In this document: piece by piece, positions 53,756 through 61,795 of the stretch
Numbering within the stretch: position 1 is the stretch's first letter
How the letters are laid out: every line of letters begins with the position of its first letter
NCBI RefSeq assembly: GCF_000761485.1
Contig: NZ_JPMX01000091.1
Coordinates: forward strand, 41,234-105,233
Direction of reading: 5' to 3'
Length of the DNA stretch: 64,000 bases
Origin: Modestobacter caceresii
GTDB taxonomy: Bacteria > Actinomycetota > Actinomycetes > Mycobacteriales > Geodermatophilaceae
Translations under genes and position numbers: made by a program
Notes under the pieces: generated by a model
Told to the model about the DNA's origin: nothing
The model's input: the letters and a program-made list of their open reading frames with translations, nothing else
Database searches by the model: none

Positions 53756-54550
53756 TCAGCCGGCGGCCAGCCGGCGGGCGCGCGCCCGGGGGTGTTCGAG
53801 CATCTCGTCGACCAGGCCGTGCAGCCGGTGCAGCCGGGTGGTGGGGTCGTCGGTGAGCACGCCGACGGAGTCGTCGCCGCCGAGCGCGACGGGGACGTGC
53901 GGCGGGAGCGTGGCGAGCAGCCCGGCGGTGGCCGCACCGGCCCGTTCGACCTGCCGAGCGCTGAGCCGGACGTAGCCGAGGGACTCACCGAGCACGTCGA
54001 CGGCCGCCTCGACCTCGGCCGGGCTGCAGCTGTCCACCGGCACGTCCAGGACGACGCCGCCACCGCTGGGACGCACGACGGCCGCCGCGCCGGCGAGCAG
54101 GTCCGGGCGGTCGACCGGCAGCGGCGCGAGCAGCGGCAGGAGCCGGTACGGGCGGGCCTGCTCGACCAGCCGGCCGAAGACGTCGACCTGCTCGGCGAGA
54201 GCCTGCTCGGCGGCCGCGTCCGGGCCGAACCTGGCCGTCACGTGGCGGGCCCCGAACCGGGCGCCCAGGTCCAGCACCCGGCCGTGGGTGGCGTGCACGT
54301 GGTCGTCGGGCAGGCTGCCGCCGAGCTGGACCCGGCCGACGTCGAGCACCGTCACCCGGGTCTCGAGCAGCTCGCCGACGAGCCGCTGCAGGTTCCGTTC
54401 GCCCGCCCCGCCGGACCACCAGGGCTCCACCTCGGCCACGGCGCCGACGTGCAGGCCGATCGAGTCCCAGCCGGTGCCGGCCAGCAGTTCGGTGAGCTCG
54501 ACGGGACTGCGCGGGTGCACCACGGACTGGTGCACGGCCAACCGGTTCAC
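53756..54550 (-). CDS. degenerate xylose-isomerase-like TIM-barrel protein
   Basis: A 264-residue protein resembling the sugar phosphate isomerase/epimerase (AP endonuclease 2) TIM barrel: SVVHPRSPVELTELLAGTGWDSIGLH, GVPHVTARFG-like ARHVTARFGPD, and VVLDVPVDSCSPAEVEAAV. The usual metal-binding Glu on the fifth strand is absent (LLPLLAPLP) and other ligands are not obvious, so it may be catalytically inactive or metal-free. The GTG at 54550 overlaps the stop of the dehydroshikimate dehydratase fusion (GTGA). It is a candidate partner or accessory for that enzyme. Function unknown. Confidence 0.8.
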   Translation of the reverse strand: MNRLAVHQSVVHPRSPVELTELLAGTGWDSIGLHVGAVAEVEPWWSGGAGERNLQRLVGELLETRVTVLDVGRVQLGGSLPDDHVHATHGRVLDLGARFGARHVTARFGPDAAAEQALAEQVDVFGRLVEQARPYRLLPLLAPLPVDRPDLLAGAAAVVRPSGGGVVLDVPVDSCSPAEVEAAVDVLGESLGYVRLSARQVERAGAATAGLLATLPPHVPVALGGDDSVGVLTDDPTTRLHRLHGLVDEMLEHPRARARRLAAG

Positions 54551-56481
54551 GACACGTCCGTCCTCTCGATCCTGGCGGAGCCGACCGGCGGCACCGCCGA
54601 CACCGCCGGCGCGCGCCGCTGACGGCGGTGGGCGGTCATCCGGACCGGCGCATCGGCGTTCCCGTACCCGTCGTAGCCGCCCAGCCGCTGCACGACCATC
54701 ACGAAGAGCCGGTCGCCGAGCACCTCGGTGGCCAGGTGCAGGCAGGCGCCCTGTGCGTCCTCCTCGTACATCAGGCCGTGCTCGCGGACGGCCGCCAGCA
54801 GGTCGGCCGGGAGGTCGAAGCGGGCATCGAGGTCGTCGGCGTAGTTCTCCGGCAGCCGCAGCAGCGGGGCGCCGGCGGCCCGCAGCCGCTCCGCCGTCGC
54901 CACGACGTCGTCGGTGGCGAAGGCGAGGTACTGGGGTTCGGGGACCCGGGGAGCCCAGCCGCCGCGGCGCAGCGAGGAGGCGGAGAGGGTCAGCCGCACC
55001 GCCCGGTCGGGCCCGGTCACCGCCCGGGTGCGCACCAGCCCGAAGGGCGCCGCCAGCTCGGTGACCTGCTGCGGCTCCAGGCCGAGCACCGCCCGGTAGA
55101 ACAGCCCGGCCTCGTCGAAGGCGTCGAAGGGCTGGGTGAGGGCGACGTGGTCGATGCCGGTGAGGCCGGCGCCCGGCGCAGCCGGGGCGCCGGTGGGCAG
55201 GAAGTCGGCCGGCCACCCGTCGGGCCCGGTGCGGGTGAAGAACACCTCGGTGCCGTCGGGCGCGGCGACCGCGGACAGCTCGGCCTCGGCCGCGCCGCGC
55301 GTCCGCGGCAGCACCGGCGCGCTCATCGCCTCGGCACGCACGGCCGAGCGCCCCGGGTCGCTGCTCTCCAGCCCCAGCGCGGAGACCGCGGCCTCCCCGG
55401 GCGCACCGGGCCGGACGACGGAGGCGTTGAGCAGCACCCGCGCCGCCCCCTGCTCCCAGAGCTGGACCGGCTTGGACCGGTGCTGACCGGCGTGGGTGAA
55501 CCCGAGGGCGGTCAGCGCCTCCCCGACCTGCGGCCCGGAGACCCCGTCGACGGCCAGCTCGGTGAACGACCAGCCGGAGAGCTCCGGTGCGGCCGGCGGT
55601 GGACGGAGACCGGCGGCGGGGTCGACCAGCGCGAGCGCCTCCTCGAGCCACTGCAGCGAGCGCATGGCGTCCACGGCGGTCCGGGCCGGGTCGGACTGGC
55701 GGTACACGTCGTTGAACACCTCCAGCGACAGCGGCCCGCGGTAACCGGTCGCGAGCACGGCGCCGAGGAAGCCGGGCAGGTCGAAGGCGCCCTGCCCGGG
55801 GAAGAGCCGGTGGTGCCGGCTCCACTGCAGCACGTCCATGGTCAGCTGCGGGGCGTCGGCCAGTTGGAGGAAGAAGACCTTCTCCCCCGGCACCGCGGCG
55901 AAGCCGCTCGGGTCCCCGCCGCGGGAGAGCACGTGGAAGCTGTCCAGGCACAGCCCGAGCGCAGCGGCGTCGGCCCGGCGGACGGCGTCCCAGGAGGCGT
56001 CCCAGGTCGAGACGTGCCGGCCCCAGGCGAGCGCCTCGTAGGCGATCCGCAGGCCGCGCAGCTCGGCCCGGGCAGCGGCGGTCGACAGCTGCTCGGCGAG
56101 CTGGTCGACGTCGGCGACGGCGTCGGGCGCGACCGAGGAGCAGACCAGCACGGTGTCCACGCCGAGCGCGCCCATCACGTCGAACTTCCGCTCGGCGCGC
56201 CGCAGGTTGGCGGCGAACCGCGCGGGATCGATCGAGTCGAGGTCCCGGAAGGGCTGGTACAGGTCGATCGACAGGCCGAGGTCGGCGCAGCGGGTGGCCA
56301 GTTCGGCCGGCGACCACGGGGAGGCGATCAGGTCGGGCTCGAACACCTCGATGCCGTCGAAGCCCGCGGCCGCGGCCGCACCGAGCTTGTCCTCCAGGGT
56401 CCCGGACAGGCAGACCGTGGCGATCCCCCGGCGCGGCCGCGCGGAGGGCGGGGTGCCGTCTGCGGGACGGGCTGGTGGCAT
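54547..56481 (-). CDS. qsuB: 3-dehydroshikimate dehydratase fused to HPPD-like domain (QuiC/QsuB type)
   Basis: A 644-residue two-domain protein. The N-terminal TIM barrel (about 18-285) has metal ligands E149 (AYEALAWG), D180 (CLDSFH), Q206 (FFLQLAD) and E254 (LSLEVFND), as in dehydroshikimate dehydratases, which form protocatechuate. The C-terminal half (about 300-620) is a vicinal-oxygen-chelate pair like 4-hydroxyphenylpyruvate dioxygenase: GIDHVALTQP, ACLHLATE and VVQRLGGYDGYG. The final iron-ligand Glu of HPPD (FLEVIQR) is Met here (FVMVVQR), so dioxygenase activity is unlikely. QuiC1/QsuB-type fusions are known. Divergent from a TetR gene. The ATG at 56481 has AGGG upstream. Confidence 0.9.
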   Translation of the reverse strand: MPPARPADGTPPSARPRRGIATVCLSGTLEDKLGAAAAAGFDGIEVFEPDLIASPWSPAELATRCADLGLSIDLYQPFRDLDSIDPARFAANLRRAERKFDVMGALGVDTVLVCSSVAPDAVADVDQLAEQLSTAAARAELRGLRIAYEALAWGRHVSTWDASWDAVRRADAAALGLCLDSFHVLSRGGDPSGFAAVPGEKVFFLQLADAPQLTMDVLQWSRHHRLFPGQGAFDLPGFLGAVLATGYRGPLSLEVFNDVYRQSDPARTAVDAMRSLQWLEEALALVDPAAGLRPPPAAPELSGWSFTELAVDGVSGPQVGEALTALGFTHAGQHRSKPVQLWEQGAARVLLNASVVRPGAPGEAAVSALGLESSDPGRSAVRAEAMSAPVLPRTRGAAEAELSAVAAPDGTEVFFTRTGPDGWPADFLPTGAPAAPGAGLTGIDHVALTQPFDAFDEAGLFYRAVLGLEPQQVTELAAPFGLVRTRAVTGPDRAVRLTLSASSLRRGGWAPRVPEPQYLAFATDDVVATAERLRAAGAPLLRLPENYADDLDARFDLPADLLAAVREHGLMYEEDAQGACLHLATEVLGDRLFVMVVQRLGGYDGYGNADAPVRMTAHRRQRRAPAVSAVPPVGSARIERTDVS

Positions 56482-56658
56482 GGACCCTGCTCTCGTATGT
56501 ACCAAGCGGTGAGTTACCGACACCCGACCACATCGGGCGCCGGTGCGCCAGTCCCCCGCGGGCGCCCGGCCTCCGGGGTGCTGCCCCCGGTCGCCGCACC
56601 CGCTCGGCGCGGGGTGTGCATAGGCTCCGCCGGACGCCCGCCCACGCAGGAGGAGACC

Positions 56659-57339
56659 GTGACCGCGCCCCGCCCGGACAGCGAGCTCGGCACCGACACC
56701 GCCGCGGTGCGCCCGGCGGAACGCACCCGGGACGCCGACCGGACCCGGGCGGAGATCCTCGCCGTGGCCACCGCGGAGTTCGCCGACCGCGGGTACGCCG
56801 GGGCCCGGGTCAACGAGATCGCCGACAAGCTGAGCACCACCAAGCGGATGATCTACTACTACTTCGGCGGCAAGGAGCAGCTCTACGTCGCGGTGCTGGA
56901 GCAGGCCTACGGCCGGATCCGCGCGCTGGAGCAGCAGGTGGACGTCGAGCACCTCGAGCCGGTGGCGGCGCTCCGCGAGCTGGCCGGGCTCACCTTCGAC
57001 CACCACGAGGCGCACCCGGAGTTCATCCGGCTGGTGAGCATCGAGAACATCCACCGGGCCGAGCACCTGGCCGGCTCCCCGGCGCTGGCCGGCCTGGCCG
57101 CCCCGGCGGTCGACGTGCTGGGCGCCATCCTGCAGCGCGGCCGGGACGACGGGCTGTTCCGGGACGACGTCGACGCGCTGGACGTGCACCAGGTGATCAG
57201 CGCGTTCTGCGTCTTCCGGACCGCGAACCGGCACACCTTCCGGGCCATCTTCGACCGCGACATGCTCGACCCGGCGACCCGCGCCCACCAGCGGAAGCTG
57301 CTCGGCGACCTCGTCGTCGCCCACCTCACCACGCGCTGA
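56659..57339 (+). CDS. TetR family transcriptional regulator
   Basis: A 226-residue TetR regulator. The helix-turn-helix (about 28-75) includes ILAVATAEFADRGYAGARV and KLSTTKRMIYYYFGGKEQLY. The C-terminal ligand domain has DHHEAHPEFIRLVSIENIHR. The GTG at 56659 has AGGAGGAGA upstream. It is divergent from the dehydroshikimate dehydratase gene (177-base gap), so it probably senses dehydroshikimate, protocatechuate or a related acid and controls that gene. In corynebacteria and pseudomonads this job is done by LysR-type QsuR or other regulators. No clear operator was found in the gap. Confidence 0.93.
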   Translation: MTAPRPDSELGTDTAAVRPAERTRDADRTRAEILAVATAEFADRGYAGARVNEIADKLSTTKRMIYYYFGGKEQLYVAVLEQAYGRIRALEQQVDVEHLEPVAALRELAGLTFDHHEAHPEFIRLVSIENIHRAEHLAGSPALAGLAAPAVDVLGAILQRGRDDGLFRDDVDALDVHQVISAFCVFRTANRHTFRAIFDRDMLDPATRAHQRKLLGDLVVAHLTTR

Positions 57340-57369
57340 GCCCCGGGCGGTGCGACGCTCGGCGGGACA

Positions 57370-57417
57370 CGTGCACGGCCCAGGCGGCCACTCGCCGGGC
57401 CGTCCGACGCGTGCACG
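57370..57417. promoter_or_regulatory. paired CGTGCACG palindromes upstream of the PRISE gene
   Basis: The 8-base palindrome CGTGCACG occurs at 57370-57377 and 57410-57417, 40 bases apart (about four helical turns). An inner inverted pair ACGGCCC/GGGCCGT lies between them. The second copy is 23 bases before the PRISE GTG. It is a candidate cooperative operator. Confidence 0.4.
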
Positions 57418-57439
57418 ACCGACAGGGGACACCGAACAC

Positions 57440-58519
57440 GTGACTGCAACAGCCCGACCGCGACAGGCGCTCGTCGTGGGCGCCACGGGGATCGTCGGCC
57501 AGAACCTCGCGGAGCGACTGACCGCCCAGGGGTGGGAGGTCCACGGGCTCTCCCGCAGCGGTCGGGCCCCCGGCGCGGGCGTGCACCCCGTGCAGGCGGA
57601 CCTGGCCGACCCCGCGGGACTGGCCACCGCGCTGGCGGGCCTGACGCCCGAGCTCGTCGCCATCACCGCCTGGACCCGGCAGGCCACGGAGGCGGAGAAC
57701 ATCGCGGTCAACGGCGCCGCCGTCCGCAACGTGCTCCAGGCGCTCGAGCCGGCCGGATCGGTGCGGCACGCGGCCCTGATGACCGGGCTGAAGCACTACC
57801 TCGGCCCGTTCGAGGCCTACGCGCAGGGCGAGATGCCGGACACGCCCTTCCACGAGGACGAGCCCCGCTTGGACGCGCCGAACTTCTACTACGCGCAGGA
57901 GGACGAGCTGTTCGCCGCCGCTGCCCGCGCCGGGTTCACCTGGAGCGTCCACCGGTCGCACACGGTGTTCGGCTTCGCCGTGGGCAACGCGATGAACATG
58001 GTGCTGACGCTGTCGGCGTACGCCGCGATCTGCAAGAAGACGGGCCGGCCGTTCGTGTTCCCCGGGTCGAGCACCCAGTGGAACAGCGTGACCGACGTGA
58101 CCGACGCCGACCTGCTGGCCGACCAGATCCTCTGGGCCGCCGCCACCGAGGCGGGACACGACCAGGCCTTCAACACCGTCAACGGCGACGTCTTCCGCTG
58201 GCGCTGGCTGTGGCCGCAGATCGCCGCCCACTTCGGCGTGGAGTGGGAGGGCCACGAGGGACGGGTCCGCCCGCTCACCGAGAGCATGGCCGGCACCGAG
58301 GACGTCTGGGCCGAGATCGCCGCGGAGCACGGGCTGGTCGAGCCCGACCTCGGCCGGATCGCCTCCTGGTGGCACACCGACAGCGACCTCGGCCGGGAGA
58401 TCGAGGTGCTGACCGACATGAACAAGAGCCGCAAGGCCGGCTTCACCGAGAGCCGGGACTCCCGCGACAGCTTCTTCCGCTACGTCGAGCGGTACCGCGC
58501 GGCGCGCATCATCCCCTGA
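57440..58519 (+). CDS. PRISE-type SDR (progesterone 5-beta-reductase/iridoid synthase-like)
   Basis: A 359-residue extended-type SDR. Cofactor motif GATGIVG (14-20). The PRISE signature TGLKHYLGP (115-123) with catalytic K118 replaces the usual SDR YxxxK order, and NFYYAQEDELF (148-158) carries the Tyr. This family reduces activated C=C bonds of enones in plants; bacterial members are mostly uncharacterised. The GTG at 57440 follows AGGGGACACCG. Its 3' end overlaps the 3' end of the lycopene cyclase gene by 11 bases. Confidence 0.9.
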   Translation: MTATARPRQALVVGATGIVGQNLAERLTAQGWEVHGLSRSGRAPGAGVHPVQADLADPAGLATALAGLTPELVAITAWTRQATEAENIAVNGAAVRNVLQALEPAGSVRHAALMTGLKHYLGPFEAYAQGEMPDTPFHEDEPRLDAPNFYYAQEDELFAAAARAGFTWSVHRSHTVFGFAVGNAMNMVLTLSAYAAICKKTGRPFVFPGSSTQWNSVTDVTDADLLADQILWAAATEAGHDQAFNTVNGDVFRWRWLWPQIAAHFGVEWEGHEGRVRPLTESMAGTEDVWAEIAAEHGLVEPDLGRIASWWHTDSDLGREIEVLTDMNKSRKAGFTESRDSRDSFFRYVERYRAARIIP

Positions 58520-59744
58520 CGGATCCGGCGGGCGTGGCGCGCCGGGACGGGAGCCAGGGCAGGGAGACGCGGACGGCGGTGGCCACGAGGCGGCGGCGGG
58601 CCGGCGGTGGGAGTGCTCTGGCGACTCGCAGCATCGTGGCCGCGATGGACGTCGGCGCCGACCCGACGTCCAGGTAGGCGACCCACGCCTGCTCCGGCAG
58701 GCTGAAGAAGGCCTGGAAGAAGGCATCGGTCTCCGCCTCGTCCAGACCGAGGAGGACCTCACGCCCCAGGCCGAGCATGCCGAGGGTCGCGCGTTGCCGC
58801 GCACTGCGGACGAGGGCGCGCACCGCCGCCGCATCGGCCCCGGCCAGCACGGCGTCGGCGATCGTGCTGCCCGCCCGCAGTGAGGCGGCGACGCTGTACC
58901 CGGTCGCCGGGTGGACCAGCCCGGCTGCCGCTCCGACGGGCACGCCGACGGATCGTCGGACGGCGGCGTCCAGGGGGATCGCCACCCGTTCCGGACGGTC
59001 GGCGATGCGCAGACCGGTCCCGGCGATCAGCCGGTGCAGCCGGTCCCGCAGGTGCGGCAGCGCGACCGGCGGGCGGGCGGCCAGGGAGGTGGCCTCGAGC
59101 AGGGTCGTGCCGTCGTCCAGCCCCATCCCGTAGAGGAAAGCGGGTGGCTGTGCGACTCCCCCCTCGCGCAGCACCGCCCAGTCCATCAGCAGTGCACCCC
59201 CGTCCGGGACCAGGCCGCCGAGGTCACCGGTGACCCGTTCCCCCCAGGCCCGCTGGTGGGCGCTGCCGGGACCGCCACCGCGGGCGTCGACGACGATGCC
59301 GCCGGTGAGGGTGGTCCCGTCGATGAGCGTCACGACCTGACCACCCGGATCCTGGTGGACGGCGGCGACCGACCCCGTGCGGGTCGCACCGCCACCGGCG
59401 CGCAGCCGACCGAGCAGGAGACCGTGCACGACGTCGTTGTGGAGAAGGGCGTAGGCACGACCGATGTCCCGGCTCCCGGCGGTGGTCCGCACCACGGTGA
59501 CCGGGTACCGCCGACCCAGCGGCGGAGGCTCCTCCGTCCGGGCCGTGTCGCCGAGCAGCGCCGCGGACACGGCATCGAGCTCGTCGGCCCACATGCCGTA
59601 GGTCTGGTGCCAGGGCCGCAGGTGCGGGGCGACCACGACCACGCCCAGCCCCCGCGCGGCGCACGCGGCAGCGACCGACAGCCCAGCCGGTCCGGCGCCG
59701 GCGACGACCACGTCCCAGCGCCGTTCCGGCGAAACCGAGTTCAC
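58509..59744 (-). CDS. crtL: lycopene cyclase, CrtL/CrtY-type flavoprotein
   Basis: A 411-residue FAD-dependent lycopene cyclase. DVVVAGAGPAGLSVAAACAARG is the dinucleotide motif near the N-terminus. Then HQTYGMWADELD, the family region DARGGG, FLYGMGLDDGTTLLEATSLAARPP and GAAAGLVHPATGYSVAASLR follow. It converts lycopene ends to beta-ionone rings of carotenoids. No crtE, crtB or crtI gene lies in this window. The GTG at 59744 is chosen because it overlaps the stop of a small upstream frame (GTGA), like other coupled pairs here; a GTG at 59750 is equally possible. Longer starts add non-homologous sequence. Confidence 0.87.
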   Translation of the reverse strand: MNSVSPERRWDVVVAGAGPAGLSVAAACAARGLGVVVVAPHLRPWHQTYGMWADELDAVSAALLGDTARTEEPPPLGRRYPVTVVRTTAGSRDIGRAYALLHNDVVHGLLLGRLRAGGGATRTGSVAAVHQDPGGQVVTLIDGTTLTGGIVVDARGGGPGSAHQRAWGERVTGDLGGLVPDGGALLMDWAVLREGGVAQPPAFLYGMGLDDGTTLLEATSLAARPPVALPHLRDRLHRLIAGTGLRIADRPERVAIPLDAAVRRSVGVPVGAAAGLVHPATGYSVAASLRAGSTIADAVLAGADAAAVRALVRSARQRATLGMLGLGREVLLGLDEAETDAFFQAFFSLPEQAWVAYLDVGSAPTSIAATMLRVARALPPPARRRLVATAVRVSLPWLPSRRATPAGSVRG

Positions 59745-59848
59745 GAGCACTCGACGTGCGCAGGCGAGGAGGTGCGCAGGCTGGACCGGACATGCGCGTC
59801 CCGTCGGGAACGACGGTGCACGGCACGGCGGGGCAGCCAGCGGGTCAC
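59741..59848 (-). CDS. possible 35-residue leader peptide upstream of lycopene cyclase
   Basis: A GTG at 59848 with a GAGGAGACGAGGCC upstream stretch opens a 35-codon frame rich in Arg, Ser and His. It ends in TGA at 59743-59741, overlapping the lycopene cyclase GTG (59744) by four bases. The overlap is the same coupling pattern seen at many real junctions in this region, and a better ribosome binding site precedes this frame than the cyclase start. It has no recognisable homologue, so it may be chance. Confidence 0.3.
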   Translation of the reverse strand: MTRWLPRRAVHRRSRRDAHVRSSLRTSSPAHVECS

Positions 59849-59955
59849 GGGTGGCCTCGTCTCCTCGGTCGGAGGACACGCTAGCCGCACGCCGCGGCTC
59901 GGCTGCGCACGACCATTCGCCGCCCGAGATGTCCGCCGCTCCCTACGCTGACGTG

Positions 59956-60159
59956 ATGTTCTTCCTCTTCGGTCTCGGCACCAAGCGGCAGCACCTCGGC
60001 CCCGGCGAGACCCGCACCTGCCCGAACTGCAACAACACCACGCAGTGGGCTCGGGTGAGGCAGTACAAGCAGTTCTCGCTGTTCTTCGTGCCGGTCGCCC
60101 GGTGGAAGCGCCGACAGATGGAGGTCTGTGGCATCTGCGGCACCACCGTCGCGGTCTGA
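59956..60159 (+). CDS. zinc-ribbon protein
   Basis: A 67-residue protein with a hydrophobic N-terminus (FFLFGLGTKRQHLGPGE). It has two cysteine pairs, CPNC (about 23-26) and CGIC (about 57-60), forming a treble-clef or zinc ribbon. The central NTTQWARVRQYKQFSLFFVPVARWKRR is the signature of the small zinc_ribbon_15 family. Its role is unknown; a nucleic-acid or membrane-associated function is possible. The ATG at 59956 is preferred over the GTG one codon earlier. Confidence 0.88.
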   Translation: MFFLFGLGTKRQHLGPGETRTCPNCNNTTQWARVRQYKQFSLFFVPVARWKRRQMEVCGICGTTVAV

Positions 60160-60185
60160 GCCACGCCCCGGGGAGCCAAGAGCTG

Positions 60186-60545
60186 TCAGCGGGCCGTCGT
60201 CCGGACCGTCACGAAGAAGTCCCTGCCCGGTGAGGTGATCACCTCACCGGTCCACGGGTCCTCCAGGTGGCCGTCGTCGTCCTCGTCGACGCGCCGCAGG
60301 GCTCCCCCGCTCGGCACGCGGAGAACAGGTCGAGCGACTCCTCCGTCGTGCACCACCTGCACGTCGACCACCCGTCCCCGGACCCGTTCGTCGACGGGGA
60401 AGTCGTGGTGGGACTCGACGAGGCGCTCCTGACCGTCCCTTCCCCTGTGCCGGATGCACTGCAGGTCGACGAGCTGGTCCCGCTCGATGGCCTCTCCACA
60501 GCACTCGTGTTCCCAGCCACCCACCTCGACGACGACGTCCACCAC
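60186..60545 (-). CDS. small DUF6578-like protein
   Basis: A 119-residue protein. The N-terminal pattern GGWEHECCGEAIERDQLVDLQC resembles DUF6578 (domain of unknown function with adjacent cysteines), and the acidic end has RRVDEDDDGHLEDPWTGEVITS. The two Cys with the upstream Trp and His might form a metal or redox site (inference). The GTG at 60545 is chosen: AGGAGG lies ten bases upstream. It follows the MFS gene by 41 bases on the same strand, so it may be the fourth gene of the two-component operon. Confidence 0.78.
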   Translation of the reverse strand: MVDVVVEVGGWEHECCGEAIERDQLVDLQCIRHRGRDGQERLVESHHDFPVDERVRGRVVDVQVVHDGGVARPVLRVPSGGALRRVDEDDDGHLEDPWTGEVITSPGRDFFVTVRTTAR

Positions 60546-60586
60546 GGGTACAGATCCTCCTGCGGCGTCGGCGGGCACCGCACCAG

Positions 60587-61795
60587 CTACGAGCCCACCG
60601 GGGAAGGAGCCCGGACGGTGAGCACCACGGCGGTGGCCACCGCGCCGATCGCCACGGCGGCCAGGACGACCGGCAGGTACTCCCCGGTCGCGCCGATCAC
60701 CGCGCCCGCGGCAGGAGGTCCGAGCGCGGACCCCACGGCGGCCGACGTGTACAGGACGCCGAGCAGCCCACCGAGTCCCCGCACCCCGAACAGGCTGGCG
60801 ACCAGCGCCGGACTGAGCGCGACGAACCCGCCGTACCCGATGCCGAGCAGCACGGCGAAGACCACGAGCCGCGGGTAGCCGGGCGCGCCGAGCCAGAGCA
60901 GGAAGCTGCCGGCCATCAGCGCGAAGCAGGCCTGGTACGTGCGGAGCACTCCGGTGCGGGCAGCGGCGGCGCCGAGGGCCAGCCGCCCGACGACGCTGGC
61001 CGCGCCGATCACCCCGACCAGCGTCGCCGCCGCCACGTCACCCGCGCCCCGGCTCGCGGCGTAGGCCGGCAGGTGCACGAACGGGACGAACAGCACGATC
61101 GAGAGCAGCAGCCCGCTCACGTAGAGGCGCAGGTACGCCGGGGTGCGCAGGCGGGAGAGCAACGGCGCCGGCTCGACGTGCGTGGCCACCGGGGCAGCGC
61201 GGACGAGCAGGGCGCATCCGACGAGTGCGACGGTGCTGACCGCCGCGAGCAGGAGGTAGGCCTCGCGCCAGCCGTGGCGGGCGATGAGGTCGGCGGCCAG
61301 CGGGGCGACGAGCAGCGTGCCGAGCCCGATGCCGGACACCGCGATGCCGACCGCGAGGGTGCGTCGCCGGGTGAACCAACCGCCCACGACGGCCACCAAC
61401 GGCACGTAGCTGCAGGCCACCCCGAGCCCGACGCCGAGGCCGTGTCCCAGGTAGGCGTGCCACAGCGCCGTGGCGCGGGAGGTCAGCACGAGGCCGAGAC
61501 CCATCGCGAGGGCCCCGACGAGCACCACCCGCCGGGGCCCGAACCGGTCGACCGCCGGCCCGGAGAGGGCTCCCAGGCCGAAGATGGCCAGGGTGGTCAG
61601 GGAGAAGACGGCGGCGGTGCCCCCGGGCCCGGAGCCGAGCTCCGCGCTCATCGGGAGCAGGAACGCCCCGAAGCTGTAGGCCACCCCGAAGCTGGTGAAC
61701 ATCGCGACGAAGGCCGCTGCCACCACCGACCAGGCCCGCGGGCCGTCCTGCAGGTCGAGCGCGCCCGGTACCGGCGGCTCCGGTGCGCCGTTCAC
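60587..61795 (-). CDS. MFS transporter, monocarboxylate-like
   Basis: A 402-residue major facilitator with 12 predicted spans. The loop GPAVDRFGPRRVVL is an MFS motif A-like segment, and GHGLGVGLGVACSYVPLVAVVGGWFTRRRTLAVG recalls the OFA/monocarboxylate family. It probably moves an organic anion. The GTG start at 61795 overlaps the sensor kinase stop (GTGA), so expression is tied to the two-component system. This suggests the kinase senses the transported solute or that the carrier is its target. Confidence 0.92.
   Translation of the reverse strand: MNGAPEPPVPGALDLQDGPRAWSVVAAAFVAMFTSFGVAYSFGAFLLPMSAELGSGPGGTAAVFSLTTLAIFGLGALSGPAVDRFGPRRVVLVGALAMGLGLVLTSRATALWHAYLGHGLGVGLGVACSYVPLVAVVGGWFTRRRTLAVGIAVSGIGLGTLLVAPLAADLIARHGWREAYLLLAAVSTVALVGCALLVRAAPVATHVEPAPLLSRLRTPAYLRLYVSGLLLSIVLFVPFVHLPAYAASRGAGDVAAATLVGVIGAASVVGRLALGAAAARTGVLRTYQACFALMAGSFLLWLGAPGYPRLVVFAVLLGIGYGGFVALSPALVASLFGVRGLGGLLGVLYTSAAVGSALGPPAAGAVIGATGEYLPVVLAAVAIGAVATAVVLTVRAPSPVGS

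Noticed and set aside
56482-56658. TetR operator in the gap between the dehydratase and TetR genes
   Set aside because: Only a weak 11-base imperfect dyad (GGTGAGTTACC) was visible, not convincing enough to list.
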